DNA of 23,132 nt, from assembly GCA_041669745.1 (NCBI GenBank), contig JBAYAO010000013.1, forward strand, positions 1 to 23,132. The letters are read 5' to 3'. The notes under the pieces are model-generated. The model worked only from the letters and a program-made list of their open reading frames with translations. It was not told where the DNA came from and made no database searches. Below, piece by piece: positions 15,316 through 22,927 of this stretch; the stretch's first letter is position 1; the number at the start of each line of letters is the position of its first letter. Made by a program: the position numbers and the translations under genes. This DNA is from JBAZDV01 sp041669745. Its GTDB lineage: Archaea; Thermoplasmatota; Thermoplasmata; Methanomassiliicoccales; Methanomethylophilaceae.

Positions 15316-16140
15316 GGACGCGATCCTTCTGAAGGTATCGTAATCGATGCTGTCCTCTATGCCACTGCTGAGTTCATCCAAATTGGCAATGAATGCCGAT
15401 ACGGCATCCTCTCCCTTCAGTTTTCCGCTGCCCATGGGCATGCTGTCCTCTTCCGGGAATTTAAGGTCCATGTACGGAACCGTGCCTATGTATTTCATAC
15501 CTGTCAGTGTCTCTATCATGTCGATACCGCTCTTCAGAATGGATGGATCTCCCCTGAACCTGTTGATTATGAATCCTTTCAGGAAGTGACGATCCTTTTC
15601 GGGTATCAAACGCCATGTGCCGTATATGGCTGCGAATACCCCGCCCCGCTCGATGTCGCCGATTATCACCACCGGTATGTTCCTCTTCTTAACCAACAGC
15701 ATATTAGCGACATCCCTTCCCATAAGATTCAACTCCACAGGGGAACCGGATCCTTCGCATATCACTATGTCCGAATTGTAATGCGCGTTGTCGTATGCCC
15801 TGCATACCTCATCTAGAAGAAGCGACGTGTCGGGATGGCATCCGGGCGATATGTCTGCCAGAGGATGCCCGTTCAATATAACCTGTATCACCCCTTTTCC
15901 AGACGGTTTCATCAGTATAGGATTCATTCCGACCGTGGGTTCTATACCCGCCGCCCATGCCTGGAATGCCTGCCCCATCCCTATCTCCTCACCTGAGGCT
16001 GTAACATATGAGTTCAGGGAGAGATTGGAGCCTTTGAACGGAATAACCTTCAATCCCTTCTTACTCAGACCTCTGCAGAACAATGCCACAAGAGTCGTTT
16101 TTCCAACGCCGGATGCCGTTCCCAGCAACATCAGCTTCAT
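15304..16140 (-). CDS. Truncated CobQ paralog: ATP-binding synthetase domain only
   Basis: A 278-residue protein with the ATPase/synthetase half of adenosylcobyric acid synthase but no glutamine amidotransferase half. It shows the P-loop GTASGVGKTT (7-16), SNLSLNSYVT, GEEIGMGQAFQAWAAG, MNPILMKPSG, the CEGSGSPVELNLMGRDVANM block and GDIERGGVFAAIYGT, all CobQ hallmarks. Where full CobQ continues into the class I GATase with Cys and His, this protein ends after a short helical tail (DELSSGIEDSIDYDTFRRIA), which recalls the CbiA linker. Its ATG overlaps the stop of the full-length cobQ upstream, so the two are coupled. It may use ammonia from that partner or have another ligase role; this is inference. 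Confidence 0.82.
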   Translation of the reverse strand: MKLMLLGTASGVGKTTLVALFCRGLSKKGLKVIPFKGSNLSLNSYVTASGEEIGMGQAFQAWAAGIEPTVGMNPILMKPSGKGVIQVILNGHPLADISPGCHPDTSLLLDEVCRAYDNAHYNSDIVICEGSGSPVELNLMGRDVANMLLVKKRNIPVVIIGDIERGGVFAAIYGTWRLIPEKDRHFLKGFIINRFRGDPSILKSGIDMIETLTGMKYIGTVPYMDLKFPEEDSMPMGSGKLKGEDAVSAFIANLDELSSGIEDSIDYDTFRRIASEDP

Positions 16141-17999
16141 TTTTTACCCCCCATGAACAATCTTTCGAAGAGATCCATATCTATTGCCTTCTCGAATCCT
16201 TTGGCCAGTTTATCTATGTTGAGATTGACGTCCTCATCGTAATCCGTACATTCTCTCGGTTTTGGATCATTCTCATCCGACAGCATGGACATGAAATACC
16301 TTCTGAATGCAGGCTTCTCGAAAATACCGTGAAGATAGGTTCCGAATATCTTCTCATCCGGTCTTGACGCACCCTCATCGAAATCCCCCTCGACGAATGA
16401 TTCGATATGGAACAACGGCCTCTCGCCGGAGACACTCTTCCCCATATGAAGCTCGTATCCTGTCACATCTTCGCCCGTGAGTATGAATTTCCCATGTTGC
16501 TGTATTGTCCTCTTGCTGTACTCGGACCATGTTGTTTCGATATCCAGAAGACCGAGCCCGTCAGAATCCGGAAAATCGGCATCCTCTATCCCGTTCGGAT
16601 CCAGTAGCCTTTTCCCCATGATCTGATATCCTCCGCATATTCCAACGATCGGTATCTTTCCCTTGTAGGATATTACCGCTTTATCCAAACCGACGGTCTT
16701 CATCCAATTAAGATCCGACAGGGTGTTCTTCGTCCCCGGTATTATTATCGCGTCCGAACCCTGCAGATCTTCGGGTCTCCTCACGTAACGTATCGTCACG
16801 TCCTCCAACAGCAGGGGGTCCAGGTCTGTGAAATTGGCGATCCTCGGCAGTCTTATCACCGAGACCACCTTCTTTCCGGTACCTACCGAATCTTTGTCCC
16901 TGAAACATTCTGAATCCTCTTTCGGGAGTTTTATGTCCAGATGCGGAACGATTCCGAGAACGGGTATCCCCAGCATCTTCTCTATTCTGTTCGTGCCCTC
17001 CTTCAGACCGCCTGTCTTCCCGTACAGATTGTTGAATATTATCCCCTTGATCCTCTTCCTGTCCTTTTCCTTCAACAGTTCGACCGTTCCCAGAGCATAT
17101 GCGAACGAACCGCCCCACTCCATATTGATCACCAGGATGCAATCCGCATCCGCCATTTCCGCGGCACGCATATTGGCAATGTCCATATCGTATATGTTTA
17201 TCTCCGCTGGCGAACCTGCACCCTCCATTACGACGAAATCATATCTGTTCTTGAGAAAATCGATGTTCCGTCTGACGATGTCCGCACCCTTGTTCGGAAC
17301 GAAATCCGAATAATACCCTTTGACATCGTAGTCCCCGTACGGAACACCCTCTGCTATGACCTGTGAAACGCAATCGCCCTTCGGTTTCAGCAATATCGGG
17401 TTCACATGATAGGAAGGTGATCTGATTCCTGCAGCCTTGCATTGGAGGTCCTGTATCATCGAGATCTCTTCACCGGTACGCGTGGCCCTCGAGTTCAGAC
17501 TCATGTTCTGAGATTTGAACGGTGTGACGGAATAACCTCTTTCATTGAGCAATCTGCATATCGCGGTGACGATGATGGATTTCCCCGCATCCGATGTTGC
17601 ACCGAGGACCATTATGGCCTTTCCCTTTTTGAAAAAACGCTCCTTCGACTCTCTGAAGATGTCTTCGAACCGCGGATCATCGGGTTCGGTTATACCAAGC
17701 TCCCTTATCCTCTTGAATACGTACTCTACGACGTCGTTCCTATGGATGAAGAGACAGGAGGAACAATCCCATACCTCCCTGTCTCCCTTTCGGGTGGTCT
17801 TCAACGCTCCCAGATCCGTATCGTTGCACGGATAGAACGGACAATAGCAGAAAGAACAGTTCTGCCCTCTGTAGTGACTTGGATGATACGGACAGGACAG
17901 ATCGGAACCGATATTGCCCCTCGCGATTTCCTCTCTGACTTTATTGGTTATGCATCTCAATTCCCGTCTCTCCCTTGGCCCAGCATCGGTTTTCAACAA
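16137..17999 (-). CDS. cobQ: Adenosylcobyric acid synthase CobQ with fused cysteine-rich N-terminal domain
   Basis: A 620-residue protein with three parts. Residues 1-120 are a cysteine-rich small domain (PF04071-like): C16, C36, then NC48-SFC51-YC53-PFYPC58 and C79-SSC82, probably metal-binding. Residues from about 125 are the CobQ synthetase, with P-loop GATSDAGKS at 133-141, SQNMSLNSRAT, MEGAGSPAEIN and NMEWGGSFAYALGT. The C-terminal GATase domain carries C455 in GICGGYQIMG and H557 in TYLHGIFEKP. CobQ amidates four side chains of adenosylcobyrinate a,c-diamide. The only upstream starts before an in-frame stop are TTG at 17999 or 17996, so a TTG start is assigned. It is divergent from the nitrogenase-like fusion gene and coupled to the truncated paralog. 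Confidence 0.92.
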   Translation of the reverse strand: MLKTDAGPRERRELRCITNKVREEIARGNIGSDLSCPYHPSHYRGQNCSFCYCPFYPCNDTDLGALKTTRKGDREVWDCSSCLFIHRNDVVEYVFKRIRELGITEPDDPRFEDIFRESKERFFKKGKAIMVLGATSDAGKSIIVTAICRLLNERGYSVTPFKSQNMSLNSRATRTGEEISMIQDLQCKAAGIRSPSYHVNPILLKPKGDCVSQVIAEGVPYGDYDVKGYYSDFVPNKGADIVRRNIDFLKNRYDFVVMEGAGSPAEINIYDMDIANMRAAEMADADCILVINMEWGGSFAYALGTVELLKEKDRKRIKGIIFNNLYGKTGGLKEGTNRIEKMLGIPVLGIVPHLDIKLPKEDSECFRDKDSVGTGKKVVSVIRLPRIANFTDLDPLLLEDVTIRYVRRPEDLQGSDAIIIPGTKNTLSDLNWMKTVGLDKAVISYKGKIPIVGICGGYQIMGKRLLDPNGIEDADFPDSDGLGLLDIETTWSEYSKRTIQQHGKFILTGEDVTGYELHMGKSVSGERPLFHIESFVEGDFDEGASRPDEKIFGTYLHGIFEKPAFRRYFMSMLSDENDPKPRECTDYDEDVNLNIDKLAKGFEKAIDMDLFERLFMGGKK

Positions 18000-18030
18000 A
18001 TGCCCCGCTGGTCATAAGAAGTTCTACCAT

Positions 18031-18036
18031 ATTATA
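18031..18036 (-). promoter_or_regulatory. TATA-like element for cobQ
   Basis: On the minus strand this reads TATAAT, centred about 34 nt upstream of the TTG start at 17999, predicting a very short leader. Confidence 0.35.
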
Positions 18037-18063
18037 CTTCATCGCAGAGATAACTTACAATTG

Positions 18064-18072
18064 TTTTTATAG
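18064..18072 (+). promoter_or_regulatory. TATA-like box for the nitrogenase-like operon
   Basis: TTTTTATAG is centred 27 nt upstream of the TTG at 18095, the codon at which the NifH similarity begins. The spacing supports a leaderless mRNA starting at that TTG. A second A/T element (ATATATAA, 18079-18086) is too close to fit. Confidence 0.45.
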
Positions 18073-18094
18073 ATATGGATATATAATCCAGCAA

Positions 18095-20242
18095 TTGAGA
18101 AAAATAGCTATTTACGGCAAGGGCGGGATCGGCAAATCCACCATCTCGTCGAATCTTACAGCTGCACTGTCCGAACGCGGCATACATATCATCCAGATAG
18201 GATGCGATCCCAAACATGACTCCACCCGTCTTCTGGGAAGCGGCGCAGAGAATTACACCGTTCTGGATTACCTCAAGACGGTTCCGAGACAAAAAATGAA
18301 ACTGGAGGATGTCGTCTGCCGCGGTTACGGAGGATGCTGGTGTGTGGAAGCCGGCGGTCCTGAACCCGGGATCGGTTGCGCCGGTCGCGGAATAATCTCG
18401 GCCTTCGAACTGCTCCAGGACCTTGGAATGGATTCCCTGCAAACGGACATAACGCTTTACGACGTTCTAGGCGACGTGGTCTGCGGCGGTTTTGCCGTTC
18501 CGTTGAGGAACGACTACGCAGACACCGTGTACATAGTCACATCGGGAGAGTTCATGTCCATATACGCCGCAAACAACATACTGCGCGGCACGGCCAATTA
18601 CAACCCCGACAGGATAGGCGGACTGATCTTCAACAGCCGCGGAGAAGGTGAAGAGCTGGAGCGTGTGGAAAGATTCTCGAAGGCCGTCGGTATACCCGTA
18701 GTGGCTAAGCTCGACAGGTCGAAAGAATTTCTGGATGCCGAATGTGTGGGAAAAACGATAATCGAGACATTTCCGAATTCTGAGATAGCAGAGACATTCA
18801 GAACATTGGCGGACACCGTGATAAACGGAAAAAAGTACACTGCGAGATTCCTCACGGAATCCGATCTCGAGAGGGTGGTCCTCAAAAAATACACACCGAA
18901 CAGTATCAAACGGACGTTCGAACCGAACAGATACGAGAGACCTGTCGCAAAACAGTCCTACTCCTCGAGGAACGTGGAACGCAACGAAGCACTCCACGGC
19001 TGCGCTTTCGCGGGTGCCTGCAGCGTATCCACGTCGATCACGGGACTCACGACGGTATTGCATTCGCCCCGCTCATGCGCTCAGTTCGCATTCCAAATTG
19101 CAGCGAATTCCGCAAAACGTTCTTCGATGTGCCATGAATCACCGTTGAGGTCCTATGCGGATCCGGATGTTCATTGCACCGATATGGGTGAAAGCACGAT
19201 GATATTCGGCGGTACGGAGGACCTTGAGAAGGAATTGCAAAGATTGGTCTCTTCCGGAAAAGAGAACCTTGCCGTGATCACTTCGTGCCCTTCCGGGATA
19301 ATCGGCGATGATGTCCGTGCCGCCATCGAAAATGTGAAGAACCGTGATCATAACGTTTCGATCGTACCGGTGATGGAGGATGGCAATATACACGGTGACT
19401 TCATGCAGGGTGTCATCGATGCCTCGATCAGCATCATCAGAACACTGGCCATCAGGGACTTGGAGAAAACAAGAACCGTGAATCTTGTTGGTGTGAAGAC
19501 ATTATCCACGAATTGCAGAAGGAATCTGGATACCGTGACAGACCTGCTTTCGAGAATCGGTATCGAAGTCAACTGCAATTGCGTAGGGGACACTTCCGTC
19601 GAGAGCATCAAAAATCTTTCGAGGGCTGATCTCAATATGCTACTGTCGCCTGACCAATTCGCCTACATGCTGAAATCCTTCCTGACCGAGGAATACGGTA
19701 TGAACTTTGCCGAACATGTGATAAGGCCCGGTTGTGAAAACACATGCGCGTGGCTGTCAGAGGTGACAGAGCATTTCGGTCTGAAGGAAGAGACCGTGAT
19801 CAGGGAGATACACGAAGAATTCCTCTGCCGCATGGAGAGGCTGAAACCTAAACTCAGGGGCTGCCCTGTGTATCTTCTGAGCCTGCATAAGGACATCGAT
19901 TGGATCATGGAGACCATAAAATCCACAGACATGGTCGTCCAGCGGGCACTGGTGATCGACCGTTCAGATTATTCAAACGACTTCAGGATACAGAGCAGAT
20001 ATCCCGAGGTTGAATGTATCTCAGAATACAACTTGGAGACCATAAGGAAGGACATCTTGAAGAAGAATCCGAAGCTACTGCTCATACCGAGTAACATCCC
20101 TCTCGACAAAAGGATCGAGAGATGCTATATCCCGCTGGTACCCGATGTCGGTCCGATGGTCGGTGCTGATTTTGCCGAACAATGGATAAGGATTATGAGC
20201 GCCCCCGCAGAGGAAGGATGGAGGAAAGATGCAACTGAATGA
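18095..20242 (+). CDS. Nitrogenase-like fusion: NifH-type reductase joined to NifD-type component-1 subunit
   Basis: A 715-residue fusion. Residues 1 to about 262 are a NifH/BchL/CfbC-like ATPase: P-loop GKGGIGKST (8-16), GCDPKHDSTRLL, cluster Cys C95 in AGGPEPGIGCAGRG and C130 in LGDVVCGGFAVP. After a linker of about 40 residues comes a NifD-like domain with C303 (GCAFAG), C328 (HSPRSC), C361 (HCTDMGESTMIFGG) and a CPSGIIGDD loop. The segment aligned with the nitrogenase FeMo-cofactor Cys reads NMLLSP with Ser518, so it is not a true nitrogenase. TTG 18095 gives the canonical NifH start (RKIAIYGKGG) and fits the TATA box. The overlapping NifK-like gene and diamide synthase downstream suggest ATP-driven reduction of a tetrapyrrole, as in CfbCD or protochlorophyllide reductase; this is inference. 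Confidence 0.88.
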   Translation: MRKIAIYGKGGIGKSTISSNLTAALSERGIHIIQIGCDPKHDSTRLLGSGAENYTVLDYLKTVPRQKMKLEDVVCRGYGGCWCVEAGGPEPGIGCAGRGIISAFELLQDLGMDSLQTDITLYDVLGDVVCGGFAVPLRNDYADTVYIVTSGEFMSIYAANNILRGTANYNPDRIGGLIFNSRGEGEELERVERFSKAVGIPVVAKLDRSKEFLDAECVGKTIIETFPNSEIAETFRTLADTVINGKKYTARFLTESDLERVVLKKYTPNSIKRTFEPNRYERPVAKQSYSSRNVERNEALHGCAFAGACSVSTSITGLTTVLHSPRSCAQFAFQIAANSAKRSSMCHESPLRSYADPDVHCTDMGESTMIFGGTEDLEKELQRLVSSGKENLAVITSCPSGIIGDDVRAAIENVKNRDHNVSIVPVMEDGNIHGDFMQGVIDASISIIRTLAIRDLEKTRTVNLVGVKTLSTNCRRNLDTVTDLLSRIGIEVNCNCVGDTSVESIKNLSRADLNMLLSPDQFAYMLKSFLTEEYGMNFAEHVIRPGCENTCAWLSEVTEHFGLKEETVIREIHEEFLCRMERLKPKLRGCPVYLLSLHKDIDWIMETIKSTDMVVQRALVIDRSDYSNDFRIQSRYPEVECISEYNLETIRKDILKKNPKLLLIPSNIPLDKRIERCYIPLVPDVGPMVGADFAEQWIRIMSAPAEEGWRKDATE

Positions 20243-21497
20243 CCGCCCGGAGGGTATGCTCGGAGAATTGATCGCATTGGAAGGTGTCCGTGACGCGATG
20301 TCCCTGATCCATGGACCAACAGGATGCAAATATTATCCGGCCTCGTGTTCAGAGTCGCAATTCAAAACCAGGAACGTCGACGGTGCGAGGACGTTCGATC
20401 CGTTTCTGTACAACGGAGAGTTCTTCTTCTGTCAACCCAGGGTGCCCTGCACATACCTCGATGGAAGAGATTACATAATGGGCACCGGCGACAAGCTGGA
20501 GCGTTTGCTTTCGGTTATAGAATCCACCAGACCCGGAATGATCGGTATCATAAATTCCCCTGGTGCATCGCTTATCGGCGAGGAGTTGTCCTCTCTCGAT
20601 TCCGAGATACCGCTGATCCGTATGGAGATGCCGGGTTACTCCAGACCGATAGGCGACGGATTCCAGGACGCATTGCTGAAGATATTGAAAACGTTCAGAC
20701 ATGTTTCTGACAGCAAAAAGGAAACCGTGAACCTGATAGGAATCTCGATATGGCATTTGAATTGGGAGGATTCGGTCGATGACCTGGTCGGATTGCTTGC
20801 ATTGTGCGACATAGGGATCAATGTGGTGATCGGCGCCGGTTGGACCACGGAGGAGATCTCACATGTGAGCGATGCATCCGTGAATCTCGTGATCAATCCT
20901 GAATATTGCGAGAATGTAGTCAAATGGATGGAGAGCGAGTACGGGATCCCGTATATCGTCCCCGACCATAACGGTCTCATGAGCTTTGACGGGCTGGAGA
21001 ACTGGATCGTGTCCGTGTGTGCATTCCTCGGGAAGAGTCCCGACGCCGCCTTGGATGCGGTGAAGGCTAAAAGGAAGAGATCTGCCCAGATACTTAGCGG
21101 TCTGGATCGTATGCGTCTGCTTCCGCGCGGCCATACATTCTCTGTATCCGCCGATGCAGGGATCGTGGATTCCGTTGTAAGGTTCCTTTACGAATATCTT
21201 GGGATGATACCTGTCGCCGTCGAGATCGACGGAAATCCAAGATATTCGGACATAGATGAATATCTGGAAGAAAAGAACATACAGGTCAGCAGAGATGTGT
21301 TCAACACACCCGCGGAGATATTGATAAGCAATGCGAATCTGATATCCTCCATGAAATCGAGGGATATGATATCGGAGGGGGTGGAGGTATCGCGCCCCAC
21401 TGGAAAGATCGCCTCCGTGGCGAAGGAACCGGTCATCGGACTTTATGGAACCGTGAGACTTCTCGATTCTGTATTGAATGCCCTCAGACCCTATTAA
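20229..21497 (+). CDS. Nitrogenase-like component-1 subunit, NifK-type
   Basis: A 422-residue member of the nitrogenase component-1 superfamily, distinct from the NifD-like half of the fusion. The N-terminal block MLGELIALEGVRDAMSLIHGPTGCKYYPASC carries C33 (the GC position of NifK) and C40. C68 and C74 follow, the latter in PCTYLDGRDYIMGTGDKLE, which matches the NifK segment PC...FGG. The position of the first NifK cluster Cys appears to hold Asp5 instead. The INSPGASLIGEEL loop and the AGWTTEEISH segment support the fold. The ATG is preceded by GGAGG with 4-nt spacing, inside the end of the fusion gene (14-nt overlap), so the two should be made together, probably as a D/K heteromer. Confidence 0.85.
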   Translation: MQLNDRPEGMLGELIALEGVRDAMSLIHGPTGCKYYPASCSESQFKTRNVDGARTFDPFLYNGEFFFCQPRVPCTYLDGRDYIMGTGDKLERLLSVIESTRPGMIGIINSPGASLIGEELSSLDSEIPLIRMEMPGYSRPIGDGFQDALLKILKTFRHVSDSKKETVNLIGISIWHLNWEDSVDDLVGLLALCDIGINVVIGAGWTTEEISHVSDASVNLVINPEYCENVVKWMESEYGIPYIVPDHNGLMSFDGLENWIVSVCAFLGKSPDAALDAVKAKRKRSAQILSGLDRMRLLPRGHTFSVSADAGIVDSVVRFLYEYLGMIPVAVEIDGNPRYSDIDEYLEEKNIQVSRDVFNTPAEILISNANLISSMKSRDMISEGVEVSRPTGKIASVAKEPVIGLYGTVRLLDSVLNALRPY

Positions 21498-21511
21498 CAG
21501 AGGTTACACTC

Positions 21512-22882
21512 ATGAAGCTTCCGAGAATAATGTTGGTCGCTCCGTCAAGCGGAAGCGGCAAGACCCTGGTAACATGCGGAATACTGCAGGCCCTGGTGGA
21601 TCGGGGACTGAATGTCGCCTCATTCAAATGCGGTCCGGATTTCATCGATCCCCTCTTCCACGGCAGAGTGATAGGTACCAAATCCAGCAATCTTGATTCA
21701 TTCTTCACGGGACCTGATGTACTGCGCTACCTCTTCGGAAATTCGGCGAAGGGGTCCGATATCTCGGTCATAGAAGGTGTCATGGGATTCTATGACGGCA
21801 TAGATGTCCTCTCTATGAAGGCAAGTTCCTACGAGATATCAAACACACTGAATGTTCCTGTCGTTCTGATAATAGACTGCAAAGGCGCATCTTCCACGAT
21901 CGCCGCATCCGTAAAGGGTTTGAAAGAATTCAGAGCGAACAACATCAGTGGTGTGATCCTTAATCGTGTCTCGACCTCGATATATGAGGATATAAAAGGA
22001 CTCATAGAATCCGAAACAGGCCTAAAAGTCATAGGCCATGTCCCCAACGTAAAGGAACTGACACTCGAAAGCAGACATCTCGGACTCGTACTTCCGAACG
22101 AGATAGAGTCCCTTAAGAAGAAGTTGAAGGAATTGGCGCGTATCTTGGAAGAGAGTCTGGATATGGACCTGCTCATCCGGATCGCGAATACCGCTGATGA
22201 TCTGGATTACAAAGAGCCGAGATTTCCGATCGTCGATGGCAGATTGAAGATCGCCGTTGCCGCAGATGATGCCTTCTGCTTCACGTACAACGACAATCTC
22301 AGGATATTGGAGAAGATGGGTGCCGAGATCGTCGATATATCCCCGATCCACGACCGCACACTCCCTGCAGACATAGACGGCATCATACTCAGCGGAGGGT
22401 ATCCTGAGCTTCACGCGAAGGAACTGAGCGAGAACCGTTCGATGAGAAGGGACATGTTCGATAGGATCTCGAAAGGCCTCCCGTGCATTGCGGAATGCGG
22501 TGGTTTCATGTATCTCAACAAGACCATCGAGGACCGGGATGGAGAAAAATATGAAATGGTCAATCTCCTTGACGGGGATTGTTTCCGTACCGACAAACTC
22601 GTCAGATTCGGATATGTTTCGATACGGTCCGTATCCGATGAGCTGATCCTGAGGAAAAACGACACCATCAAGGGACACGAGTTCCACTACTGGGATTGCA
22701 CCGATAACGGAGATTCATGTATCGCATCCGAGATCAGAAGGAAGAGAGAATACACATGCATACAAGGGGGCCCGCGGATCTTCGCAGGTTTTCCACACCT
22801 GTACTACTACTCCAATCCAGATGTGCCTTACAATTTCCTCCGCAAGTGTCTTGAGTACAGGAAGGAGAGACTCGCCGAGTAG
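21512..22882 (+). CDS. cfbB: a,c-diamide synthase of the CbiA/CfbB family
   Basis: A 456-residue glutamine-dependent a,c-diamide synthase. Such enzymes act on cobyrinate (CbiA) or, in methanogens, on Ni-sirohydrochlorin in F430 synthesis (CfbB). The N-terminal ATPase half shows SSGSGKTLVTCGI, FKCGPDFIDPLFH, LDSFF and VIEGVMGFYDG. The C-terminal amidotransferase half shows ILSGGYPELHA, catalytic C329 in IAECGGFMYL and H429 in FPHLYYYSNP. A GAGGT motif precedes the ATG, 14 nt after the NifK-like stop. Co-transcription with nitrogenase-like subunits favours CfbB, whereas the neighbouring cobQ and cobT genes favour CbiA; a single enzyme could serve both pathways. The gene symbol is therefore provisional. 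Confidence 0.9.
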   Translation: MKLPRIMLVAPSSGSGKTLVTCGILQALVDRGLNVASFKCGPDFIDPLFHGRVIGTKSSNLDSFFTGPDVLRYLFGNSAKGSDISVIEGVMGFYDGIDVLSMKASSYEISNTLNVPVVLIIDCKGASSTIAASVKGLKEFRANNISGVILNRVSTSIYEDIKGLIESETGLKVIGHVPNVKELTLESRHLGLVLPNEIESLKKKLKELARILEESLDMDLLIRIANTADDLDYKEPRFPIVDGRLKIAVAADDAFCFTYNDNLRILEKMGAEIVDISPIHDRTLPADIDGIILSGGYPELHAKELSENRSMRRDMFDRISKGLPCIAECGGFMYLNKTIEDRDGEKYEMVNLLDGDCFRTDKLVRFGYVSIRSVSDELILRKNDTIKGHEFHYWDCTDNGDSCIASEIRRKREYTCIQGGPRIFAGFPHLYYYSNPDVPYNFLRKCLEYRKERLAE

Positions 22883-22895
22883 AGGTTGTCAACAG

Positions 22896-22904
22896 ATTAA
22901 ATTA
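22896..22904 (+). promoter_or_regulatory. TATA-like box for the cobT gene
   Basis: ATTAAATTA is centred 28 nt before the ATG at 22928, with no Shine-Dalgarno, consistent with a leaderless transcript separate from the upstream operon. Confidence 0.45.
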
Positions 22905-22927
22905 CATTGTGTACCCTCACCGTCTTG

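Noticed and set aside
17975..18094. N-terminal extension of 40 residues on the nitrogenase-like fusion from the ATG at 17975
   Set aside because: It lies over the divergent cobQ start and promoter, has no family similarity, and NifH proteins begin exactly at the TTG 18095 position.
18095..21497. True nitrogenase (NifHDK)
   Set aside because: The FeMo-cofactor Cys position appears to be Ser518, no nifE/N/B or glnB-like genes are present, and the neighbourhood is tetrapyrrole synthesis.
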